From positions 1 to 20,513 of IMG/VR virus record IMGVR_UViG_3300022602_000508: 20,513 bases of DNA. One strand, written 5' to 3'. A program made the translations under genes and the position numbers. The notes under the pieces were generated by a model that saw only the letters and a list, made by a program, of their open reading frames with translations, was not told where the DNA came from and made no database searches. Source of the DNA: a virus. Shown in pieces: positions 1 to 9,300 of this stretch (the first letter of the stretch is position 1; each line of letters begins with the position of its first letter).

Positions 1-2
1 TC

Positions 3-2423
3 AAGGTACAGGGTTTAGATCAAGATGCTGCTAGAGGTATCACCACAGCTGGTGCTCGCCGAGACCAACCAATAAACGCTGCGTTTGGAATACTGACGCC
101 CGGTGGCAGCCAGTTCGTTATGGATGATAACCTCGATGAGAAATACATTCGTCTGCGCACTCAGCAGGGCACACAGATACTGATCAATGACACCGAGGGT
201 TTTATATACCTGATAAGCCGCGATGGCAACAGCTGGATGGAGCTGGGCGTTAACGGTGCAATAAACGTGTATGGCAGCAGTGACATCAGCGTGCGCAGCC
301 AAGGAACCTTGAATCTTCACGCCGATCTAGACGTAAACATAGAAGCTGGTCGCAGCATATTCATCAAAGCCAGAGGACAAGCCAGCAGTATTCTCAACAA
401 TGCAAGCCCTCCTAGCAATCCAAACAGTGGTGCTGTCGTCAAAGCTGAGACTGCTAACAATGCTCAGGTACCGGCCATCTCCACCAACGACACGCAGGTA
501 ATGATCATTGCGCCGACATCTGGCATCACTGGCACTTTCGTTGCGGGCATGGACATCACCGGTATACCATGGAACAATCCCAGTACCAACACAGCAGCTC
601 CTACCACCCCAGTCAACAGCAATACCAATGCCGCAGCTGGCAGCGGTGCGCCGGTGGTTGTCATAGGTGATGACATAGCAGCAAATGTTGGGCCAACAAT
701 AGCTCAGCAATACCCTGGCAGTCTGTCAAATGTGAGCGTGAGTGCTACCACGTCTGACGTTTTAACAACGGTCCAAAATGATTCCTCACTGCAGAATCCG
801 CAATATGCTATTTTGTCTGTGGGTGGCAATGATTACAATGATGGTCAGGGTACTCCGGGCGTGACAACCACCAATCTGCAGAACATACGCAGCAGCATGA
901 ATGCTCAAAAATATATCTGGATATTACCAGAAAATCCTGATGCCCATGCTACAGTATATGGATTTGCTGCAGGAAATGGCGATGCTGTACAGGATATACC
1001 TTTCAATGCAGACGGTACTGTTGATTACACCACACTTAACCAGAACATACAGGGTAACATCGGTCAGATAGTCACTCCTACCCCGCCACCAAACACCACC
1101 AGCACGCAGACCACCAACACCAACACAACTCCTAAGGCCACGCTGGCCGATGTGACTACCAACGAAGATGGTAGCATGACATATCTGCATGTTATCTTTG
1201 GTCCTGGCAACCAAAGCACGCTGAGCAATGCTAGCACCATAGTTGGTACGCTGCAGAATGAAACCACAAACACACCAATCACTGTTACCAACAACAATAC
1301 CACCCAAGCTGGTATTATCATGATGAATGCTCACCTTGACATGCATCTGACCAGCGATCGTGACATGTACCTTCAGAGCACTGGTCTCATGTCGCGCACA
1401 GCTCAAACCAACATGTTTGATTATGCATACGGCAGTTATGACCTAGCAGTGGGAGGTTATCTTACCATGCAGAGCAATGGTTTGCTCAGTGTTGGTACTA
1501 CCAACAACATCGTGATGGGAGCCAGCAGAATTGATCTCAATGGACCTGCACCGTCTGCTGCCAAAGCAGCTCCTCCAGCTCTAAAACCCATTGATAGCCA
1601 ACAGCGAGACACGGTGGTTACTGCACCTGGACAGCTCACCTTTACGCTGCTCAATACCATCGTAAGCCAACTGCCTGCTCACGAACCATTCCAAGGTCAT
1701 GCAGCCACTGCACAGGGATTCAACGGGCATGTGGAAACAGGCAGCAGCACTGATCCATATACAGGGCAACCTTTGTTGCCCGGACAGGTGCTGGGTACTC
1801 AAAGCAAACCTCTGGATCTCAAAGGCACACCTAACAGCAACAGTCCGCCTGGAAATTACAAGGGGGAAGGCTACAGCAACAGCGGACAGCCCCAGTACAG
1901 TTATCAAGGCTCAGCCACTGACCAAGTGCCGCCTGGCAGCCTCAGGACCAGCCAGGCGGGGGCTGAATTCATTGCCAAGTTTGAAGGCAAGAAATCTCAG
2001 GTATATCTGGACAGTGCCGGTCTGCCTACCATAGGCATTGGACATCTGTTGTTACCAGATGAAAAAGCTGGCAATTACGTGACCATAAATGGAGCCAAAC
2101 GGCCTCTGACATCACCTCTCAGCGAGACAGAGATTTTTGATCTGTTCAAACAAGACCTTGCACCCAAGGAAGCCAAGGTACAAAAGAGCGTGACTGCCAA
2201 GATCAGCCAAACTCAGTTTGATATGCTGGTAAGCTTCACTTATAACATTGGCAACTGCAACAGCATAGCTGCGATATTAAATGCTGGCAGCTATGACGTG
2301 ACTGAAAAATGGATGAGCTACTGCCATGCCGGTGGCAAGGTCATACCTGGATTGCAGAATCGCAGGCGAGCAGAATGCACGAATTTCTGCGGTGGTAATC
2401 CCATAAACAGCGGCGGCGTCTAA
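3..2423 (+). CDS. Baseplate central spike/hub protein, gp5-like, with C-terminal lysozyme (5' end outside window)
   Basis: The frame is open to the window edge. The first Met is codon 120, but the 39 codons before it already read like the end of a gp5/VgrG OB-fold (FGILTPGG, then QFVMDDN), so the true start lies upstream. Residues below count from that Met. Residues 1-85 carry the VMDDN..EKYIRLRT, GTQILINDTEGFIYL and alternating beta-helix repeats typical of gp5/VgrG spikes. Residues about 176-317 form an SGNH-hydrolase-like insertion. A Thr/Asn/Pro linker follows (about 318-340), then a second beta-helix stretch (about 400-475) and a Gly/Ser/Pro-rich linker. Residues 608-756 are a GH24 lysozyme. 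By family, the spike sits under the tail tube, and its lysozyme locally opens peptidoglycan during injection. In T4 gp5 the lysozyme precedes the beta-helix, whereas here it follows it. The spike role is well supported; the SGNH call is moderate. Confidence 0.88.
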   Translation, partial: KVQGLDQDAARGITTAGARRDQPINAAFGILTPGGSQFVMDDNLDEKYIRLRTQQGTQILINDTEGFIYLISRDGNSWMELGVNGAINVYGSSDISVRSQGTLNLHADLDVNIEAGRSIFIKARGQASSILNNASPPSNPNSGAVVKAETANNAQVPAISTNDTQVMIIAPTSGITGTFVAGMDITGIPWNNPSTNTAAPTTPVNSNTNAAAGSGAPVVVIGDDIAANVGPTIAQQYPGSLSNVSVSATTSDVLTTVQNDSSLQNPQYAILSVGGNDYNDGQGTPGVTTTNLQNIRSSMNAQKYIWILPENPDAHATVYGFAAGNGDAVQDIPFNADGTVDYTTLNQNIQGNIGQIVTPTPPPNTTSTQTTNTNTTPKATLADVTTNEDGSMTYLHVIFGPGNQSTLSNASTIVGTLQNETTNTPITVTNNNTTQAGIIMMNAHLDMHLTSDRDMYLQSTGLMSRTAQTNMFDYAYGSYDLAVGGYLTMQSNGLLSVGTTNNIVMGASRIDLNGPAPSAAKAAPPALKPIDSQQRDTVVTAPGQLTFTLLNTIVSQLPAHEPFQGHAATAQGFNGHVETGSSTDPYTGQPLLPGQVLGTQSKPLDLKGTPNSNSPPGNYKGEGYSNSGQPQYSYQGSATDQVPPGSLRTSQAGAEFIAKFEGKKSQVYLDSAGLPTIGIGHLLLPDEKAGNYVTINGAKRPLTSPLSETEIFDLFKQDLAPKEAKVQKSVTAKISQTQFDMLVSFTYNIGNCNSIAAILNAGSYDVTEKWMSYCHAGGKVIPGLQNRRRAECTNFCGGNPINSGGV
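645..1070 (+). other. SGNH/GDSL-hydrolase-like domain inserted in the spike, probably inactive
   Basis: The segment has the order of SGNH blocks. A beta strand leads into GDDIA (residues 183-187 from the Met at 120) where GDS is expected. GGND (residues 235-238) follows at the right distance for block III, and near the end comes FNADGTVDY, where DxxH is expected. The nucleophile Ser is replaced by Asp and no catalytic His is visible, so I infer a binding or structural module rather than an esterase. A chance resemblance is possible, but strand-GD, then SVGGND, then a late DG motif fits the fold well. Confidence 0.55.
1941..2390 (+). other. GH24 (T4-type) lysozyme domain at the spike C terminus
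   Basis: The catalytic triad spacing matches T4 lysozyme exactly. Glu622 (in KFEGK) is followed 9 residues later by Asp631 (in YLDSAG), and 6 later by Thr637 (in PTIGIGH), equivalent to E11-D20-T26. A later FTYNIGNC segment and GLQNRRRAE (residues 744-752) match the family's C-terminal signature. All key residues are present, so an active muramidase acting on host peptidoglycan is expected. Residues are numbered from the Met at position 120. Confidence 0.93.
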
Positions 2424-2446
2424 GCATCCCTAGCAAAAATACCTGG

Positions 2447-2466
2447 TATAAATCATGGCTAAATAT
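2447..2466 (+). promoter_or_regulatory. Candidate T4-like late promoter upstream of the gp25-like gene
   Basis: The 72-nt gap after the spike gene contains TATAAATC (2447-2454) and GCTAAATAT (2458-2466), about 30-40 nt before the next start codon. T4 late promoters consist of a TATAAATA -10 element. The 9-mer GCTAAATAT recurs exactly in the gap before the gene at 18210. This is inferred from motif and location only, and which of the two words would serve is unclear. Confidence 0.4.
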
Positions 2467-2495
2467 CATGATACTAAGAGGTCACATCCATACTC

Positions 2496-2894
2496 ATGGC
2501 TATTATAGCTCCTACCAAAGTGTTTTACGGATTCAGCACGCTTGATACCAATGCTAAGAATCAAGCGTTTGCAGATGTTCCGTTAATTGAGCGCGATCTG
2601 TACAATCACTTCAACACGCTACCTGGTGAGCGGGTGATGATGCCTACCTATGGTTGCAGCATCTGGGATCTGCTCTTTGAACCATACGATGATGCATTGG
2701 TGCAGGCAGTGATAGCAGAAGCTACCAGGATAGTGCAGAGTGACAGCAGAGTGATACTGCAGAGCATAGTGGTAAACCAGATCAACCAAGGTCTCTTGGT
2801 GCAGATGCAGCTGTTCTATCAACCCTATGGAGTGGTCAATTCTTTTAGTGTCCAATTCGACCAAGACGCAGTAAACTACGATCAGATAGCATGA
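2496..2894 (+). CDS. Baseplate wedge / sheath-initiator protein, gp25-like
   Basis: This 132-aa protein matches the size and layout of the GPW/gp25 family (T4 gp25, TssE of type VI secretion), which joins the baseplate wedge to the first sheath ring. The N-terminal half has the LIERDLYNHFNT helix and PGERVMMPTYG (residues 43-53), close to the family's PGER/P.FG turn, followed by IWDLLFEP. The C-terminal half alternates strands (VILQSIVVN, LLVQMQLFY) as in gp25. The family's EPR motif, expected after the central helix, appears here as SDSR (residues 82-85), keeping only the Arg. The start is ATG, with a weak AGAGG about 14 nt upstream. The gene sits between spike and gp6-like genes, and its stop lies 12 nt before the gp6-like start, consistent with co-translation. 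Confidence 0.88.
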   Translation: MAIIAPTKVFYGFSTLDTNAKNQAFADVPLIERDLYNHFNTLPGERVMMPTYGCSIWDLLFEPYDDALVQAVIAEATRIVQSDSRVILQSIVVNQINQGLLVQMQLFYQPYGVVNSFSVQFDQDAVNYDQIA

Positions 2895-2906
2895 TGAGGA
2901 ATTAAG

Positions 2907-5900
2907 ATGGCAGTCAGTCAGCAACAACGTCAAAAGCAGCTGTTTGCTGCCGAAGACTGGCAGGTCATCTACCAGGCTTTTACCCAGGTAAACTTCAACG
3001 CCTATGATTTCCCTACCATACGAACTGCGATGGTAGAGTACATACGTCTAAACTACCCAGAAGATTTCAACGACTGGACAGAGAGCAGCGAGTTCGTGGC
3101 TATCATTGACCTGCTGGCCTATCTTGGTCAAAGCTTGGCATTCAGGATGGATCTCAATACTCGTGAGAACTTCCTCGATACGGCCCAACGTCGTGACAGC
3201 ATATTCCGCCTGGCTCGCATGCTCAACTATCAGCCACAGCGCAGCATACCCAGTGCAGGCATACTTAAAGTATCGCAGATAGTCAGCAACCAAGACATCT
3301 ATGATGCCAACGGTCTCAACCTCAAGAATACTCCTATCAACTGGAACGATCAGAACAATCCAGATTGGCAGGAACAGTTTACTTTGGTATTAAACGCATC
3401 ATTGAACAGCACCAATTATTTTGGCAATCCTGCTAAGAGCGGAGTAGTTAACAACATACCAACTGAACTATATGCCCTAAACAACACAGCTATACCTACC
3501 AGCGTGGTGCCATTCACTGCTGTTGTTGGTGGCAACAACATGAACTTTGAGCTGGCAAATCCAGATTTCAACGGAGCGACAGGCGGTAATGCCACGGTGC
3601 TCGGTACCACTGGCTATTTCTTTGAACGGGATCCAAATCCAATCAACAGTTGGTACATCATCTATCAGAACGACGGCAATGGTTATGACAGTGCTAACAC
3701 TGGATTCTTCTTGTTTTTCAAACAGGGTACCATGGGCTTTGCAGATTATCAGTTAGATTTACCGATCGCGAATAGATTGATAGACGTCAATGTCAGCGGC
3801 ATCAACCAAACTGACGTTTGGGTACAAAACATCAACACTGCAGGCTTGGTGACTGCCAATTGGACCCAGGTACCTAACGTCAATGGTTTCAACGTAATAT
3901 ACAATAGTGTCAACAACAATGTGCGCAATATCTACAGCGTCATTACCAGAGATTTCAACGGTGCTGATCAGATAAGCCTGCGTTTTGCAGATGGTAACTT
4001 TGGCACGGTACCGGTTGGTCTGTTGCGTGTATGGTACAGGGTGAGCAACGGGCTGCAGTATCAGATACGCCCAACAGACCTCACCAATCTCAAGTTCAAT
4101 TTCAGTTACAATGACAATCTGTTTAATACCTATAGCGTGGCATTCAACACCAATCTGCAATATACTGTGGCCAACAGCCAGACCACACAGAGCAATCAGC
4201 AGATACAGTTGGCAGCTGAACAGGTTTACTATACCCAAGATCGCATGGTAAATGGCGAGGACTACAACCTATTCCCGCTGCAGAGCAGCCAGGCTTTGAA
4301 AGTCAAAGCTCTGAATAGAACCTACAGTGGTCAGAGCCGTTATCTGGACATCAATGATCCCACTGGCACCTATCAGAACATAAACGTGTTTGGCACTGAC
4401 GGAATACTGTACGAAGAATATGATATAAATGCGCAAGAAGTGGTCATTAACGTGGGTACACCCAATGCTGTGTACGTGATTGACAACATCCAACCTATGA
4501 TAGATGCCAGCAGCAATGCCACCTTTGCCCAAGCAGCGTTAGAATTGCAGAACTTTTTCTACAAAAACTTCCCAAGGTACACCGCAACAGGTGCATATTG
4601 GAACCTTGTTTCGGCCAACACTGGCAGCAGCACCGGCAGCATTGACGTGGGAGGCTTTGCGCAAAGGCTAGGACAATATGCCACGGCAGGCAGCGGTGAA
4701 GCCTATATTGCTTCGGGCAGTTTGTTGCAATTCAAGACTCTTAGCAATGTGACAACATGGACCAGCGTGATCAGTGTGGTTGGAGATGGAACTGGTATCA
4801 GTAACACAGGAATCACACCAAGTGGTCTTGGTGCAGTCACGCTTAGCACAGTGATTGACGATGTCAGCACGCTGCAAAGTATATGTGCGCCCTGGGAAAC
4901 CACACTAACTTCATCTGAACAGACAGCTATAGCAGCTGCCATGGACTACAAGCAGACTTTTGGAATAGGTTATTCGCCATTGTATCAGACTTGGTATGTG
5001 ATAACCAATCCCAATCTCAGCACAGGTCCTGAATTTAACCTACAGAATGCACAAGATACATCTGGTACCAATGCAGATGCCAGCTGGTTGCTCAAGATAA
5101 TCTACAATACTTCAAGTTGGATAATACAAAGCCGTGCTCAACGTTATGTTTTTGAAAGCGTTGATCAAGTGCGTTTCTATTTCAGCAACAGCGAAAAGAC
5201 CATCGACAGCAGCACAGGTAAAGTTTTGTATGATTCAGTAACGGTACTGGGAGTCAATCCAGCTCCGCTGCCACCAGCTCCGGCACCAGCTCTGGGACAG
5301 GACTATCTGTGGCAGATCTATGGACAGGAGATATATCCAGATGGTTATGCTGATCCGACCAGTGTGCGAGTGACCTTCCAAAGCACACAGGATCCAACCT
5401 TGCCTGACAATCCAGATGAGTTTGTGACCATAGTCAATCCAGATGTCACGCCCCCGAGCAAGTATGTGTTCTGGGTGAAATATACCAGCAGCGAAGGCTA
5501 TCAGTACTACCAACCAATAGACATACCAAACTATCGCATATACAGCGCTCCCAGTGCCGTTCCTTCGCCTCCCAATGGCAATTGGCATCAAGGTGAAGTG
5601 GCCTATGTGATCAGTACCAGCGCTTTCCTGCAATACAGCAATGGATCATTGACCGATGTTACTGCAAACTACAAGGTTAGGCTGGGACGCAACAACATCA
5701 GCTATCTATGGCAGCACTATGCTGCATATGATCAACGCATCAATCCTGCCATAATGAACATCATAGATATCTACATATTGACAGCTACCTACAATGATAA
5801 TCTAAGAAATTGGATAGCCATAGGTGGAAGCGCAGATACCGAGCCACAACCGCCAACCATCAGTGATCTCAATGCCACGTTCTCTTATTTTGAACAGTTC

Positions 5901-6317
5901 AAGATGATGACCGATCAGATAGTGTGGCATCCAGTCACCTATCAGCTGCTGTTTGGTGCACAAGCACAACCAGAATATCAAGTGTTGTTCAAAGTTGTAA
6001 AGGTACCTGGTACCAGTAACAGTGATAACGAAGTCAAGAGCTTGGTTAAACAACAGATAGACACCTATTTCTCGTTGGCAAACTGGGATTTTGGGCAGAA
6101 CTTCTATTTCACAGAAATGGCCACATTCATACAGATGAACCTAGCAACCATAGTGGCAACCATAGTGATGGTGCCGACCAGTGGCAGTGCCAAGTTTGGA
6201 GACCTGTTTGAGATCATAGCCAATCCTGATGAGATATTCATCAGCTGTGCTACTGTACAGAACATAGTGATAGTTGGTAGCCTCACTGAGGCACAGCTGG
6301 GGATAAACAATGGTTGA
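2907..6317 (+). CDS. Baseplate wedge protein, gp6-like, greatly enlarged
   Basis: The 1136-aa product starts at ATG 2907 behind a good ribosome binding site (TGAGGA, 6 nt spacing). Its first 110 residues are the gp6 signature: a helix, DFPTIRTAMVEYIR, then a WTESSEF...LAYLGQSLAFRMDLNTRENFL block and an LARMLNYQPQR turn. RFADGNFG (359-366) followed by VWYRVSNG is the baseplate-J-like core strand region. T4 gp6 has about 660 residues. The extra length here is spread over the middle, including a Pro/Ala-rich hinge (about 785-796) followed by an LWQIYGQEIYPDGY segment. The last 170 residues (helical FSYFEQFKMMTDQIVWHPVTYQL, then a ferredoxin-like strand pattern) resemble the gp6 C-terminal domain that forms the inner baseplate ring. 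Its stop overlaps the next start by 8 nt. Confidence 0.88.
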   Translation: MAVSQQQRQKQLFAAEDWQVIYQAFTQVNFNAYDFPTIRTAMVEYIRLNYPEDFNDWTESSEFVAIIDLLAYLGQSLAFRMDLNTRENFLDTAQRRDSIFRLARMLNYQPQRSIPSAGILKVSQIVSNQDIYDANGLNLKNTPINWNDQNNPDWQEQFTLVLNASLNSTNYFGNPAKSGVVNNIPTELYALNNTAIPTSVVPFTAVVGGNNMNFELANPDFNGATGGNATVLGTTGYFFERDPNPINSWYIIYQNDGNGYDSANTGFFLFFKQGTMGFADYQLDLPIANRLIDVNVSGINQTDVWVQNINTAGLVTANWTQVPNVNGFNVIYNSVNNNVRNIYSVITRDFNGADQISLRFADGNFGTVPVGLLRVWYRVSNGLQYQIRPTDLTNLKFNFSYNDNLFNTYSVAFNTNLQYTVANSQTTQSNQQIQLAAEQVYYTQDRMVNGEDYNLFPLQSSQALKVKALNRTYSGQSRYLDINDPTGTYQNINVFGTDGILYEEYDINAQEVVINVGTPNAVYVIDNIQPMIDASSNATFAQAALELQNFFYKNFPRYTATGAYWNLVSANTGSSTGSIDVGGFAQRLGQYATAGSGEAYIASGSLLQFKTLSNVTTWTSVISVVGDGTGISNTGITPSGLGAVTLSTVIDDVSTLQSICAPWETTLTSSEQTAIAAAMDYKQTFGIGYSPLYQTWYVITNPNLSTGPEFNLQNAQDTSGTNADASWLLKIIYNTSSWIIQSRAQRYVFESVDQVRFYFSNSEKTIDSSTGKVLYDSVTVLGVNPAPLPPAPAPALGQDYLWQIYGQEIYPDGYADPTSVRVTFQSTQDPTLPDNPDEFVTIVNPDVTPPSKYVFWVKYTSSEGYQYYQPIDIPNYRIYSAPSAVPSPPNGNWHQGEVAYVISTSAFLQYSNGSLTDVTANYKVRLGRNNISYLWQHYAAYDQRINPAIMNIIDIYILTATYNDNLRNWIAIGGSADTEPQPPTISDLNATFSYFEQFKMMTDQIVWHPVTYQLLFGAQAQPEYQVLFKVVKVPGTSNSDNEVKSLVKQQIDTYFSLANWDFGQNFYFTEMATFIQMNLATIVATIVMVPTSGSAKFGDLFEIIANPDEIFISCATVQNIVIVGSLTEAQLGINNG

Positions 6318-9300
6318 AAAGCGTCGCGTAATATCTCTGCTACCTGGTGTTAACCAAACAGAGACTTTGACCAAATTTTTTGCAGCTACAGTTGATCACA
6401 TGTTCCAGCCAGAGAGCGTGGAATTCCTCAGTGGATACATTGGTAGCAAGCCTGTGTATTACAATCCAAAAACTGATTATTACATTGGTGAACCAACCAA
6501 AAGCAGGAACGATTATCAGCTACCTGTGACTGCGCTAAGCAAGAACACCTACAGCGGTTCAGTAACCAATATCATGTTCTATCATGATTATGTAAACAGT
6601 TTGCAATTCCAAGGTGCGGTGGTAACCAATCAAAGCAGGCTATTTGAACAAGAATACTACAGCTGGTCACCTCCAATTGATCTGGACAAACTCATTAACT
6701 ATACCAAATATTACTGGGTGCCCAGCGGACCAAGCCCAATATTGCTGTTGTCTAATACCAATCTATTGGTTGATGCAGTAGGCAAATCTCAATTCACTTA
6801 TTCTGGTACCTATCAGCTATCAAGCACTGGAGAGATAATCACTGGTGACTTGGTTTTCAGTACCGGATTGGTCATCACTGCGACCAATGACGCTACCAGT
6901 TCTATCAATAACGTACCTTACATCATCAACAATGTTGGTCGAGCCATACAGCTGCTGGATCTAGTTGGTTATCGCGATCCTAACTGGGACAATCGCGGAT
7001 GGGACACACAGGCCTGGGACGGCGATGCTACTATCTATCAAAAAGACTATATGACTCTGGCTAGATGTCCAGATCCCAGCAATCAATGGAGTGCTAACAA
7101 TCGTTGGTTCCACATAGATGTTTTGATGCAAAGCGGCACTGGTTCTGTTCCTTCCTATCAGACCAGGGCTCAGCGACCAATCATTGAATTCAGCGCCAAT
7201 CTGCAGTTGTATAACAGCGGATTCAGGGGTCGTGCCAATGCCTCATTTGTTTTATCAAATGTGCCCGATGTATTCGCTGCTATAGTTGGTCAATCCAGAT
7301 ATTCAATCAACGGCATTGAACTGATAGATGGTCAGACCATACTGGTCACTGGTGACAGCGACCCCTTGGTTAACAACAGGGTGTACCAAGTTGGAGGACT
7401 GTCAACCCTTGGAGTGATCACTCTCACAGAAGTTGGAGGACCGCCAGTTTACGGTGATGCTATTTTGGTTGAATTTGGTACTCTAATGGTGAACAGCGTG
7501 TCATACACTGCCAACGTGCAGTATTGGTATAACGGCGCTGCATGGATCGAGGCTCAGCAGAAAGTGTTGTATGCTGCACCGTTGTTCAATCTCTATGATT
7601 ATGACGGCAATTATCTGGCAGATCCCAGTGTCTATCCCGGCAGCACGTTTACAGGCAATGCCATATTCACCTATCAAACTGACATTTATGCAAGCATAGA
7701 CAGTGAGTTAGGCTTGGCACCATTGCTGGATCAGTTCGGAGATTATGTGTTTAACAATACCATAGTCAGCCAGACCTATACATATCAGTACAACACTTCT
7801 ACTACCACGGCAATACAGGGCTTTGCCTATTACAGAGACAACTCTACACCGGTGCCTGAATTCAATAACCAATGGTATAAATCACCTCAACCTAGCAGGC
7901 AGTATATTGTGAATGATTTCACAGTAAACATACCCACTTACAGCTTCACCATAGACCAAGTACCTGATGATAATCTTGGGCTCTTTCCCAGCATCTATGT
8001 GACTATTATACAAGATCAATCAGGTGTGTTGCTGACCAATGGTGTTGACTACACAGTATCCAACAACATAGTAAGCCTTAAAACACCTGCTACAGCCGGT
8101 CAGCGTGTGTTGATACGCAGCTGGAGCAGAGGAGCTCCAATACATCTCACTGGTTATTATGAGTTACCGCCCAATCTCACAGCCAATGCAAACAATGAGC
8201 AGGTAGTTACCATCAGCCAAAGCCAATTTGCCCAACAATTTGAGAGCATCATATTGAACCAGCCGGGCCTGATAGGATCACCGCTGGGCAATAACAATTA
8301 TCGCGATACTCCACAGATATTGGGCCTTGGACAGTTCATTCTTCAGCACAAAGCTCCTTTGATCAAACCAATGGTTCTGAGCAGCGGCAACATCACCGTT
8401 GGCATCAACACCGTGATGAACAACACAGAGCCCATGCAAGCCATGCAGTTTGCGCAGAACCAATACACGCGATTTTACAACAGGTTCATACAAACACTGT
8501 TCACTTTGAGCGCCAATGGTTATACTGCAGCGCAGAGTCCACAGACTTGGGTGAGCACTGCATTAACGCAGATCAATCTTGGTAAGAACCCTACCAGTCC
8601 TTGGGCCAACAGCGGCATAGATGGTCCTCAGGCAGGCTACACATATCTGCGCAGCACTGCTCCTACCTATGTGCCGCCAACTGGTACACGATTGGGCGTG
8701 AGCAAGGCATACATGCCAATGGTATATTATGAACCATTGACCGTGGGTTACAACTTGGTCATACAGTGTCACGATGGTGCACGTTTCGTGATGGCCAAGG
8801 ATGATCTGCCGCTAGGCACTATAGAATACGGATTAACCAGCACCAGCGATCCGCTGTTGTTAACCAGTCCCGTGGCCGCAGCATGGCTGCAGTGGGAATT
8901 GGATCTTTTCAACAACATGCCTGATGCCTACAGCAATCCTCAAGCTATGATGGCCATGGACATCGTGGCATACACGCCCGGCAAGTGGAGAAGCAGTGAT
9001 TACACACTGGCAGAATACCTTCAGGTCACTTATCCAATGTTTGATCGGTGGGTAATCAGCAATCAAGTTGATTATCGTGCCAACACCACTTATGATCCTG
9101 CCGATCCGTTCACTTGGAATTATTCAGCTTTGCGTGATAAGAATGGTCAATCAGTGCCAGGCTATTGGCAGGGCATATATCGTTGGTTCTATGACACAGA
9201 TCGTCCTCACTTGGCACCATGGGAAATGCTGGGCTTCAGCCAACAGCCCCCATGGTGGACTGAAGAATACGGCCCTGCACCATATACCAGCGGCAATACC

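Noticed and set aside
1699-2034. 111-codon + frame overlapping the spike gene
   Set aside because: It overlaps the linker and lysozyme coding sequence in another frame. The lysozyme triad proves the main frame, and the alternative product shows no family features.
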